A DNA stretch of 64,000 nt from Tilletiopsis washingtonensis (Eukaryota; Basidiomycota; Exobasidiomycetes; Entylomatales), in NCBI RefSeq assembly GCF_003144115.1, contig NW_020312020.1:62001-126000 (forward strand), written 5' to 3'. The position numbers were made by a program, and so were the translations under genes. The notes under the pieces are model-generated. The model was not told where the DNA came from. It ran no database searches and saw only the letters and a program-made list of their open reading frames with translations. This document shows, in pieces, positions 19,423 through 29,556 of this stretch (within the stretch, counting starts at the first letter, position 1; every line of letters begins with the position of its first letter).

Positions 19423-21342
19423 ATGCCTGCTGCGCCCGCGCCAGCAGCGGCGGGCGTGCCGGCCGCACTGAGCGCCGAGGAGCTGCTGCTGCTCCTCGAC
19501 CGCGCCGGCAGCGCCGGCCTGCCCGACACGCGCGCCCTCTACCCCGCCGCCGAAACCGCACACGCCGCCGCGAGCAGCAGCAGTAGCGCCGACGACGCCG
19601 GCGCCCGCGTCGAGGCCGAGCTGCGGGCCCGCGCCGACTGGCAGCTCGGCCTGCAGGCGACGCTCAGCTCGCTCGCCAGCCGCGAGATGGTGGCCTACAG
19701 CGTGCACGAGCAGACGACGCTCGTCCTCACGCCCGAGGGCTACTCGATTGCGCGCGACGGCAGCCACGAGGCGCGGCTGTGGCGCGCGCTGCCTGCCGAC
19801 GCCGAGCAGGGCGCCAGCATGGCCAAGCTGGGCGTGAGTCATCCGCTTCGGCGTGCCAGGCGTGTGAGCTCAACGTGTGCCGCTGCAGGAGCTCCTCACG
19901 CCCGCCGTGCTCAAGATCGCCCAGGGCAAGGCCTTTGCCAAGCGCTGGGTGCGCAAGCACCCCACGGCCGCCGGCGAGCTGGCGCGCGTGCCGGGCGTCG
20001 ATGCCATCGAGGACGACACGGCGCTGGCGCTGCAGCGCGTGCGCGATGCCGGCGAGACGTCGGAGAAGGAGGCGGCCGAGTACAAGAAGCGCAAGCTGGT
20101 CGCACCACGGTAAGCTCTGCCCGCAGCGAGACGCCTGCTGCGCGGAGGATGCTCACGCTTCGGCCGGAGCACAGGAAGCTCGTCTACTTCTCCGTGACCA
20201 AGGGCCCGCAGTTCGCGCTCAAGGTCGAGAAGCTCGAGACGGACCTGACGTTTGAGATGCTGCAGAGCGGCGCATGGCGCGAGAAGCCGTTCAAGAAGTA
20301 CAACTTCAACGCCGAGGGCGCGGCGCCGGCGGCCGGCGCGCTGCACCCGCTGCTCAAGGTGCGCGAGGAGTTCCGCAACATCTTCTTCGAGATGGGGTGC
20401 GTGTGCCCTGCTGCAGCGTCCACGCTGCTTCACCTCTGACAGCCCGTGCGCAGCTTCACAGAGATGCCAACGAACCGCTTCGTCGAGTCGAGCTTCTGGT
20501 GCTTCGACTCGCTCTTTGTGCCGCAGCAGCACGCGGCGCGCGACGTGCAGGACACGTTCTTCGTCAAGGACCCGCCGGCGGCCAAGCACATTCCCGAGGA
20601 CTACCTGGCGCGCGTGACGCAGGTGCACGAGGAGGGCGGCTTTGGCTCGACGGGCTACCGCTACCCCTTCTCGCGCAGCGTGACGGAGAAGCTGGTGCTG
20701 CGCACGCACACGACGGCCGTGTCGGCGGCGATGCTCTACAAGCTCGCCAACGCGCCCGGCGGCTTCCAGCCGGCCAAGATGTTCTCCATCGACCGCGTGT
20801 TCCGCAACGAGGCCGTTGACGCCACGCATCTCGCCGAGTTCCACCAGGTCGAGGGCGTCGTGGCCGACTACAACATCACGCTCGGCGACCTCATTGGCTT
20901 CATGCAGATCTTCTTTGCCAAGATGGGCGTCACCGACCTGCGCTTCAAGCCGGCGTTCAACCCGTACACGGAGCCGAGCCTGGAGATCTTCAGCTACCAC
21001 AAGGGCCTCGGCAAGTGGGTCGAGATTGGCAACTCGGGCATGTTCCGCCCCGAGATGCTGCGGCCCATGGGCCTGCCCGACGGCGTCAACGTGCTTGGCT
21101 GGGGTGCGTTCGTAAGCGAGCATGCGAGCTGGACGTGTGCACTGACACTTTGTCTGCAGGCCTGAGTCTGGAGCGGCCCACGATGATCCGCTACGGCATC
21201 AACAACATCCGCGAGCTCGTCGGGCACAAGGTGGACATCGACGGTGCGTGCTGGCTGCTGAACGCTGTCTCTGCCCTCCTTTGCTGACTCGCCCCCCTTT
21301 CATTCAGGCGTCGAGCGGGCCGCAGCGGTGCGCTTCCCATAG
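19423..21342 (+). CDS. FRS2: Cytosolic phenylalanyl-tRNA synthetase alpha subunit
   Basis: A 540-residue alpha (catalytic) subunit of eukaryotic cytosolic PheRS, which charges tRNA-Phe as an alpha2-beta2 enzyme. Exons: 19423-19833, 19889-20109, 20175-20396, 20454-21103, 21160-21243, 21308-21342; all phases agree. The N-terminal winged-helix region reads [20 protein letters not shown]. The class II core includes [75 protein letters not shown] and the motif 3 region [20 protein letters not shown]. Length is slightly above the yeast alpha subunit (about 503) because of an Ala/Ser-rich N-terminal segment. The very short last exon (35 nt) encodes [10 protein letters not shown] and is supported by splice sites and phase. 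Confidence 0.96.
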
Positions 21343-21910
21343 CGACGGCTAGAGTGAATGAATTGTGTCACTAGATGCTCGCCGTGCCCTCGAGCAGGGA
21401 GACGGGACAGTAGTGCTTGCGGCTTGCGGACGTGAGCGTGAGCGTGCGCGCATGGCCGAGGTGCGAAGCGGCCAGCGAGGCGTGCCGCTGTCGAAGCTGC
21501 CCCGCCGGGCGTATTCGTCGCCGGCAGCTTGCGGCGAGCGCTTCTCAGCAGCACAAGCGTCCGAGACTGAAGCCTCTGCTGTCACCTCAAGCTGAGCCAG
21601 TCGGCATCTGTCATGCTCAGCGGGCCTGGCTGCTCTCATGAGGTGCTGTGATGGTGGGGGCGTGCGTGGGAGCAGCGGGCGGGCGGCGTGGGAACGACAC
21701 ATGTCTCGTGCGAGAGCGCTGCTGCGGCGAAGTCGAGTGACGCGGCGGCTGCAGCGCTGGCGGAGCAAGAAGGCCGGCGCAGCAGGCAGCCGCGCGTGCG
21801 ACTCCTTTCGGCGCAGATGGCCGCGCCGCGCCGCCGTTTGGCTGCTACGCCGCCGCCCGCTGCCGCCGCCGGCGTCTCCCCACCATCCATCCCCCCCGTG
21901 CTCCTCCAAG
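21343..21910. other. Intergenic region, FRS2 3' side and RPL29 promoter
   Basis: 568 bp. The last 60 bp before the RPL29 ATG are very pyrimidine-rich (CCACCATCCATCCCCCCCGT and similar), as is common for ribosomal protein gene leaders. No gene was recognised. Confidence 0.5.
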
Positions 21911-22747
21911 ATGGCCAAGTCGAAGAACAGCTCGCAGCACAACCAGGTGCGTCGCCACTCCCTGCCGGCATGCTGCCTCTGTCGGCGCCATGCCGGGCGT
22001 GCGCGAGGCGGCAGGTGCTGATGCAGTGCTCTTGCGCCCCTTGCAGTCGGCCAAGGCCCACCGCAACGGCATCAAGAAGCCCAAGACGAACAAGTACCCG
22101 TCGCTGCGCGGTGTGAGTATGCAGAACATGCGCACAGACGGCCACATCAGTCACAGGAGGAGAGGGATGGGCAGCGAGGGGCAGGAGAAGCGAAGGGGGC
22201 AGGGTGAGAGGTTGAAGGGACACGGCGGCCAGACAGCAGCGGCGTGCGCGCCCGGGACGGAGGAGCAATGCGGCTGGCAGCAAGGCCGGCCATCGCTATG
22301 CCCCCACCGCGCACGCGCCGCAGTCAGCGCAGGCTGGAGCGCAGGCCGAGCCCGATGCTCTCGCTGCTGCGCCAGGCATGCAGTATGCGCGAGGCGGACG
22401 CCGTCGCAGCGCCCAATGGCGGCGCGTGCGGCATGCCAAAGCAGGGCGAGGCGAGCGACAGCAGGCGGACAGCATGCGGGCCATGCACGAGGCGGTCCTG
22501 CCAGGCTCGCGCACCTGCAATTGAGGGCTGCGGGTGCTCTGGCGGCGCCGGCAAGGGCGTCGACACGCTGCCCTGCCCTCTCATCAGCAAGGCAGAACGT
22601 CCAGCATCTCCAGCCACCCGTGCTGAACGCTGCTCCCACCCGCAGGTCGACCCGAAGTTCCTGCGCAACCAGCGCTACGCCAAGCACGGCACCGAGAAGG
22701 CTGTGCGCGAGGCGCGCGCCGCCAAGCGCGAGGCTGTCGCCGCATAA
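21911..22747 (+). CDS. RPL29: 60S ribosomal protein eL29
   Basis: A 67-residue eL29. Exons: 21911-21946, 22047-22112, 22646-22747. The protein starts MAKSKNSSQHNQSKAHRNGI, continues KKPKTNKYPSLRGVDPKFLR and NQRYAKHG, and ends in a basic/Ala-rich tail, matching the eukaryotic family (yeast 59, human longer). eL29 is a small peripheral large-subunit protein. Intron 2 is 533 nt, about ten times the local norm. I looked for C/D snoRNA boxes in it (TGATGA with CTGA) and found none. The ATG is preceded by a pyrimidine-rich leader. Exon phases are all 0. Confidence 0.95.
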
Positions 22748-23414
22748 AAGGCGCGAGGACGTCGGGCCGCTGTATCATCATGCAATTCTCGCGTTGACCA
22801 TGTGCTGGAAACGAGTGCGGAGGAAGAGGAGAGGAGAGGGAAGGGGAAAGGTGCCGCAGAGCGGTGAGAAAAGCAGGAGGGCTCACATGTTCAGCCGGCG
22901 TAGAACGAGGAGCGACACCAAGGGAGCCAAGTGCTGCGCGTGGACGCTGGAGACGGGAAGGCGATGCGGATCCGGGGCAGGGTGTCGAGAAGGGCAAGGT
23001 GCACAATGGGCACGTTGGCGGTGAGGCGCTGCGTCGCCCTCCATGTGTCAGACGCCGTGCCGTCCGCACTTGCCTGCCTTCGTCTTGCTGCTTTGGCGAA
23101 CGTGAGCAGGCTATCTTGGTTCCCCCCGGCTATGCGGTCCCTGCCACTTGGCTGCACCACGAGCCTGAGGGCAGCGTGCCGCGCGCAAGGGGCACATCTG
23201 CGCACACGCTCGAGCACAGATGCGTATTGTCAGGTTCGAGAATGAGCCTGCTGCTCGAAGCATGTGCAGAAGCTTGGTAGGCGTGAGCGTTACAGTGTAC
23301 GGCGTTACCAGCGTGAGACACTCCACATGTGCCGGCTCGTACCACGTCTTCCGGCTTGTCCAGCACAGGAGACGAGGCATGCGGAAGAGGGGGCAGATGG
23401 GCGAAGATGCGTGT
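22748..23414. other. Convergent 3' intergenic region, RPL29/PEX2
   Basis: 667 bp between two convergent stops, presumably holding both 3' UTRs. No tRNA (a GGTTCGAGAAT string near 23233 lacks the rest of a tRNA), repeat or coding region was recognised. Confidence 0.5.
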
Positions 23415-25083
23415 TCATTCCCCAAGCAGATCCAGCTCTTCCTCGTCTTCCTCTTCTGGCGCCGTCTTCTGCGCCAAGCGCTTCTCCTCATCCTCCTCCA
23501 GCAGCAGCACGTCGCTGACGCGTTGTGCGCTCCTGACGCCTTCTCCGCAGCGCAGGCACGTCCACGGCGCCTTGTCCTCTTCCAGCTCTTCCCGCGCAGA
23601 CTCATCCAGCAGGCGTCCCGCCAGACAGACGTAGCAGTACGCGGCGCCGCAGCAGTCGGGCGCGTACGGCGTGTGCACAAGCGCATCGGCATACTTGATG
23701 CCCTGTGCGCCCGTGCCCCACTCGCGCCGCGCCGCGTCGTCGCCGCGCCGTGGCGGCGCCGGCGTGGGCAGCGAGGAGGAAGGGTCGACGCGGCTCGGCG
23801 CCAGCGTATGTGCTGAGGGATCGAGCGGGTCGGAAGAAGGAATGCCGGCGCGCATGCCGCTCAGTGCGCTGGAGGAGGAGGCGGAGAGCAGACGAGTGAA
23901 GCAGATGGCGCAGACGCCCTCTGGTAGATCGGCGCACGGCGCACTCGGTGCGTCGTTGCCCGTCGAGCGGCGCAGGAAGGCGGGCGCCTTGAACTGCGGC
24001 GCGCCGCTGGGCGAGCGCGAGAGGCCGGCGGCAGAGGCAACGCGCGAGGGCAGCAGATGCAGCAGCGTGCCGAGCAGCAGCGGATGCGTGGGCAGGCGCA
24101 GCAGCTTGCGCAGCAGCCGCCGTGGTCGCAAGAGCGGCAGCAGGAAGAGGAGAAAGTCGGTAAAAGCGTGCCACACCAGTTGCCGGTTGAGAAACTCGAA
24201 GGAGATGGCGCGCGAGGCGTCGCGCTGCGCATAGACGAGACGCATGCCGAGCAGCCGGTCCGTCAGCGTGCGGTACCTGCGTAGCGGAGGTCAGCAAAGG
24301 GGAGGCATCGCGAGGCAGCACGCTACCAGCAGGGCCAGGCGCGAGGTGTTCGCGGACTGCGCATGCTTGACGACACTCTGCGCGTGGCCGCTCGCCTGCG
24401 ATGGCCTGTCCTGCGTCTGGCCTTGCTACCGCCAGCCCTCCTGCCCCTCCCTTCTCTCCCGCGCTCGCTCCACACCACACTCACTTGCCGTCTGCGAGGA
24501 ACGCGACGAAGCTGGCCAGGCTGGCGGCCGCGTACACCTTCTGCGCGTACTCGATGGCGCGCTCCGTGCGCCCCGAGCGCGCGCCGCCGAGCCGCCTGCG
24601 CTCGGCGCACGCCAGCGCATACGGCACGAGCACGGTGAGGGCCGGGTGCGCCACGCGCTGCCACGTTGCCAGGGGCGCATCGCGCGCCGTGCTCTGCAGG
24701 CCGCGGCGCGCGTGGGCCCACTCGTTGCGCCAGCGCAGGTTCTGCAGCGAGGCGCCGTACGAGGCGGCGCGCGACAGCGGCGAGAGGCTGAAGTACGCCA
24801 GCGTGCCCTCGAGCAGCAGGCGCAGCTCGGGCGCATAGCTGCGCGCCGGCGAGAGGAGCGCCAGAGCACTGCTGAGCGGCGAGAGCAGCAGCGAGAGCAG
24901 CTCAGCGTCGAGCAGCTCGGCGTCGAGCTGGGCCACGCGCTGGATGCGCAGCGCCGGGGACGGCAGCGCCGGGAGCGCGCGCTGCAGCGCCGCCAGCCGG
25001 GGCGCGGCGGATGCGCTGGCGGACTGCCACGCGGGCTCGAGCGCGGCGGCGCTGCGGCTGCCGCTGGGGGCGTCGGCGGACAT
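23415..25083 (-). CDS. PEX2: Peroxin-2, peroxisomal RING E3 ligase
   Basis: A 486-residue PEX2 homologue, one of the three RING peroxins (Pex2/10/12) that ubiquitinate and recycle the import receptor Pex5. Exons on the minus strand: 24485-25083 and 23415-24276, with a 208-nt intron; the split codon gives GKYRTLTDRLLG. The conserved Pex2_Pex12 domain includes LLLEGTLAYFSLSPL and QRDASRAISFEFLNRQLVWH followed by AFTDFLLFLLPLL. The C-terminal RING has CAIC (322-325), CCGAAYCYVC (408-417) and CLRC (440-443). An insertion of about 80 residues, Ser/Pro-rich, separates the first two ligands from the rest, and the usual fungal C-G-C/H arrangement is replaced by C-C-G-A, so the zinc ligand assignment is uncertain. 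The tail is strongly acidic. Head-to-head with the ADP1-type transporter. Confidence 0.93.
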
Positions 25084-25648
25084 GGCTTGTGGTGTGGAGA
25101 GGCAGGAGCGTAGCCCGTCGCTGTCGGCCTCCTCTCTCACCTCGCTGCCCCGCGCCGGCGCCGGCTCGCCCGCCTCCCGAGGGCGCGGCTGAATCGCATG
25201 CGGCGTTCCCACGCTCCCTGCGCGCGCCCGCACCTCGGGCCCGCCAGCTGCGCCGCTGCAGGCCAGATGCTGACTCTTGGCGGCGCCGTCTGCGCATGGA
25301 GTGTGGCCCACAATCCAGCCTGACGCCGAGGCTGAGCACCGACGGTGCTGCTCCCTGCTGTGCGCGCCAGATGCGACGTTGCAAGGCGCGCCCGCGGGCC
25401 GGCGGCGGCGCGGCGTGTGGCTGGCCCGCCGGCTGCGCCCGTGCGCTGCACCCTGACGTGCGCGCCTCTCTCTCGCAACACAGCGACCGCGAGCGTCGTG
25501 TCAGCGACTGCGCCTCTGGCACCCGCCGAGCCTGCCTCTCACCACCACCTCCGCCTCGCACGTCTCACCCTCGCCGCTCCCGCAGCGCTCACCTCCGCCG
25601 CCGCTGCGCCCGCCGCGGCCCGTCCCGCGCGTGCGCCTCCTCCGCATC
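25084..25648. promoter_or_regulatory. Divergent promoter region, PEX2/ADP1
   Basis: 565 bp between divergent starts. CT-rich on the plus strand in the last 200 bp before the ADP1 ATG. No TATA box or gene was recognised. Confidence 0.45.
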
Positions 25649-28600
25649 ATGCCGCGCCTCTCGCTCCTCGCCGCGCTCCTCGTGGCGCTGGGCGCACTGC
25701 TCTGCTCCAGCGCCGCCGCCAGCGGGCTCGAGTTCGCCTTCTACCCACCCGGCTCATCTTCACTGTCAGCGCTCGCCTTTGACCCGCCGAAGCGGCCCGC
25801 CGACTGCCCCGAGTGCCCCGCATGCTTCAACTGCCAGCTGCCCGCGTTCACCTGTGCGCAGTACGGCACGTGCAGCGAGTACGACGGCCTCTGCGCCTGT
25901 CCCGTGGGCTTTGGCGGGCAGGACTGCGTGAGTGGAAAGGAGAAGAGTGCGAGTCAGTGCTGTGCTGATCGCCGTGTCTGCCACCGCCCCCCGCTCCTCG
26001 CCCGTTTCTCTGCTGCGCACGTCCTCCATTTGCCCATCTCACCGCTCTCACCCAACAGCTGACGCCGCTCTGCGGCTCGCCAGCCGAGGGCAGCAAGCGC
26101 TATCCGCGCACGGGCGACACATGCGAGTGTGCGCCCGGCTGGAGCGGGCTGAACTGCAACGTGTGCGTGCCGCCGTCCAACACCACGCTGGGGCACGACG
26201 ACGGCGGCGGCGTGAACCCGTGCGCCGAGGTGCGCCTGCACGGCGAGCGCCTCGGCGAGAACGGCACGTGCTACACGGGCGGCGCGACGGTGCGCCAGAG
26301 CTTCCAGGAGTGCGACGTGACGAACAAGAAGATCACCGAGATGCTCCCCGGCCGCCCGCCGCGTGTCACGTTTAGCTGCGAGAGGGAGGACGCGACTTGC
26401 AACTTCCAGGTGAGTGTGAGGCGAGCGTTGAAGGCCGCGTGAGGTGGTGCGAGGCGCCAAGGAGTGTCTTGCTTCTGCACGAGGAGCGACGGCTCCACTT
26501 CTTGCAGCTGGCGCGCTGACACTCTCCGCCACAGTTCTGGATCGGGCAGCAAGAGTCCTTCTACTGCGGCCTCGACGAGTGCGTCGAGACGCTGGAGCGC
26601 AGCAGCGGCAGCAACAGCACGAAGCACACGTGTGCCAAGGTCAAGTGCGAGTGCATTCCGGGGCGCATGCTCTGCGGCGAGAGCGGCAGCGTCGACATTG
26701 GCGACTTCCTCACGGAAGAGATCAAGGGCCCCGGAAGCATGACGTGCAAGACGGGCAAGGATGGCAAGCGGCAATGCCGCTTTGACGAGCCGGGCATGTC
26801 ACAGTGAGCTGCGAGATGGACTGCTTTGCTCGCCGCATCCTTGCTGACACATGCCAGACTCATCGGCGACGTCTTCGGCGACGAGGCCATCTTCCTCTCG
26901 TGCCAGTCGGGCGAGTGCGTGCACTACTCGCAGGTGCCGGGCTACGCGCAGCCGGCACCTCCGCCGCCGCCGCGGCTCTTCTGGGTCATCTTCTCGGCGG
27001 CGGCGGCATTCCTCGTCGTGCTGGCGGTGAGCGCGGCGCTGTGGTTCCTGGGGCGCCACTACAAGCACGAGGAGCTCGGCAGCGTGCGTCTGCCGGAGGA
27101 TGAGGCGGCACGCCTCATGGCAGACCATGTGCCCGCCACGCTGCATTTCGACGGCCTCTCGTACCGCGTCGGCGAGAAGCTCGTGCTCGACGGCATCTCC
27201 GGCACTGTCAAGCCCGGCCAGGTCATGGCTATCGTGGGCGCAAGTGGCGCGGGCAAGTCGACCTGTGCGTAGCTGGGCGTCTGCTGCTGCTCGCGCGTGA
27301 CCTCATGCTGATGGTGCGACACAGTCCTGGACCTGCTGGCTGGCCGCAACAAGCGCGGCTCCAGCTCCGGCCGCGTGCTCGTCAACGGCCGCAGCATCAG
27401 CAACGCCGACTACAAGCGCGTCGTCGGCTTTGTCGACCAAGAGGGTGCGCCTCAGCATTGCCCATCCCGGGTCTCCTTGGGCTGACAATGCCGTGCAGAC
27501 TGCCTCATGTCCACGCTGACTGTGTACGAGACGGTGCTCTACTCTGCCCTGCTGCGCCTGCCGCGTGAGATGTCCATCGCCGCCAAGCGCTTCCGCACCC
27601 TCGAGACGATTGCCGAGCTGGGCCTGCTGGGCGTCAAGGACTCGCGCGTCGGCGACGCCGGCCACCGCAGCATCAGCGGCGGCGAGAAGCGGCGCGTCTC
27701 GATTGCCTGCGAGCTCGTCACGAGCCCGAGCATCCTCTTCTGCGACGAGCCCACCAGTGGCCTCGATGCGTACAACGCACACAACGTCGTCGAGAGCCTC
27801 GTCACGCTGGCGCGCAACTACAACCGCACCGTCGTCTTCTCGATCCACCAGCCGCGCTCGAACATCGTCGCGCTCTTCGACCACCTCGTCCTGCTCGCTG
27901 CCGGCAAGGCCGTGTACTCGGGACCGCTGGAGAAGTGCGGGCCATACTTCGAGTCGATCGAGCACGGCTGCCCCGCGGGCTTCAACCTAGGCGACCACCT
28001 CGTCGATCTCACTGCGTCGGCCACGAACTCGACGCCGTCTGGCTCCGCCAACGGCTCCAGCGTCGCGGCGCCTGCGGTCGGCTCAGGCTACCGCGACGAA
28101 GAGGCGGGCCCGCACAGTGCCGCGACGGACACGGAGCTGCGCACGCGCTCCAACTCGACCGCCGCGGCCGGCACGCCGAGCACGCCCTCGTCGCTGCGGC
28201 AGAAGACGAGCCGACTGGCGACGGGCGTGCGCAATGCCTTTGGCGCGCGGCCGCACGGCCCGACGAAGATAGCGCCGCAGCTGGCGGCGCTGGTCGATGC
28301 GTTTGCCGCCAGCGACATTGCCCGACAGACGCACGATGAGATCGTGGCATTCGAGGCTGCGCCGCGCGATGCGGACGGCAACGAACTGCCAGACGTCAGC
28401 GACGCGGACCGCACGCTGCGCGGCTACGACAAGGCCAGTCTCTTCACGCAGCTCGTCATTCTCTCCGGCCGCGCATTCAAGAACCTCTACCGCAACCCGC
28501 AGCTCATGGCGGCGCACTATGCGATGAGCGTCGTGCTTGCTCGTGCGTTGGCCCGGCCCTCTGCCTCTGCTTCCTTCTGCTGACACTTCTGCGCCCAGTC

Positions 28601-29556
28601 TTCTGCGGCGTCCTCTACTCGGGCATCACCAACGACATTGCGGGCTTCCAGAACCGGCTGGGCCTCTTCTTCTTCCTGCTCTCACTCTTTGCCTTCTCCA
28701 CGCTCACGTCGCTCGGCGTCTTTGCCAACGAGCGGGCCCTGTTCGTGCGCGAGCGCGCCAATGGCTACTACTCGCCCGTCACGTACTTCTTCTCCAAGGT
28801 GCGTCGTGCCCAAGTGCAACGCAAGTGGCCATCGCTGACGAAACTCTGTTGCTGCGCAGCTAATCTTCGACGTGCTGCCGCTGCGTGTCATTCCGCCGTT
28901 CATCTTTGGCTCCATCGTGTACGTCGCACCAGTGCGCCTCCTGCCGCTCTGCTGACGCGCTGGGCACAGGTACTTTGCGGTGGGCCTTGTGCCGAAGGTC
29001 GACATCTTCTGGAAGTTCCTCCTGTGCGTTGCTCCCGACACTGCGCCACGAGACCTCAGCTGACCCATGCAACGCAGCGTCCTCGTGCTCTTTTCGCTCG
29101 CTGCGAGCGCCGCGGTGCTCTTCATCAGCATCGCCATCAAGGACACGGGCGTGGCGAACCTCGTGGGCACGCTCACGATGCTCTTCAACCTGCTCTTTGC
29201 CGGCCTGCTCATCAACCGCGACCGCATCCCCGTGTATCTGCGCTGGGCGCTGCACGGCAGCTTCATGCACGCCGCCTTTGAGGCGCTGCTCATCAACGAG
29301 CTCAAGACGCTGAGTCTCACTGAGGTCGTTAGTATGCGCTGCGGTGCTGCGGCGCTGCGGAGCCCTGCTGACATCTACCGCCATCCAGCGCTACGGCCTC
29401 TCCATCGAAGTGCCGGCGGCCACGATCCTGACGGTGTTTGGCTTCGACTCGCAGGCCTTCTGGTTCCCCGACGTGGCGTCGCTGGCCATCATCACCGGCG
29501 GCCTCTGGGCTGCGAGTCTGCTGTGGCTCTGTCTCTTTGTGCGCGAGGCAAAGTGA
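25649..29556 (+). CDS. ADP1: ABCG-type ABC transporter with extracellular Cys-rich/EGF-like domain
   Basis: A 1,066-residue homologue of yeast Adp1 (1,049 aa). Eleven exons: 25649-25927, 26059-26409, 26535-26803, 26858-27264, 27325-27444, 27499-28542, 28599-28798, 28860-28918, 28970-29023, 29078-29327, 29389-29556; phases agree. Order: signal peptide ([20 protein letters not shown]), Cys-rich EGF-like region ([33 protein letters not shown]), membrane segment at about 340-365, ABC domain with Walker [10 protein letters not shown] (about 427-435, split by an intron), signature SGGEKRRVS (about 534) and Walker [13 protein letters not shown], then an ABC2-type membrane domain. This is the reverse (ABC then membrane domain) half-transporter layout of the ABCG group. 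The substrate is unknown; yeast Adp1 is also a putative permease. The last intron uses the rarer donor GTTAGT. Confidence 0.94.

Noticed and set aside
22113-22645. C/D box snoRNA inside the RPL29 intron
   Set aside because: No TGATGA box with a CTGA partner was found on the plus strand.
23220-23260. tRNA B-box-like string GGTTCGAGAAT
   Set aside because: No A box, acceptor stem or anticodon arm at the right distance.
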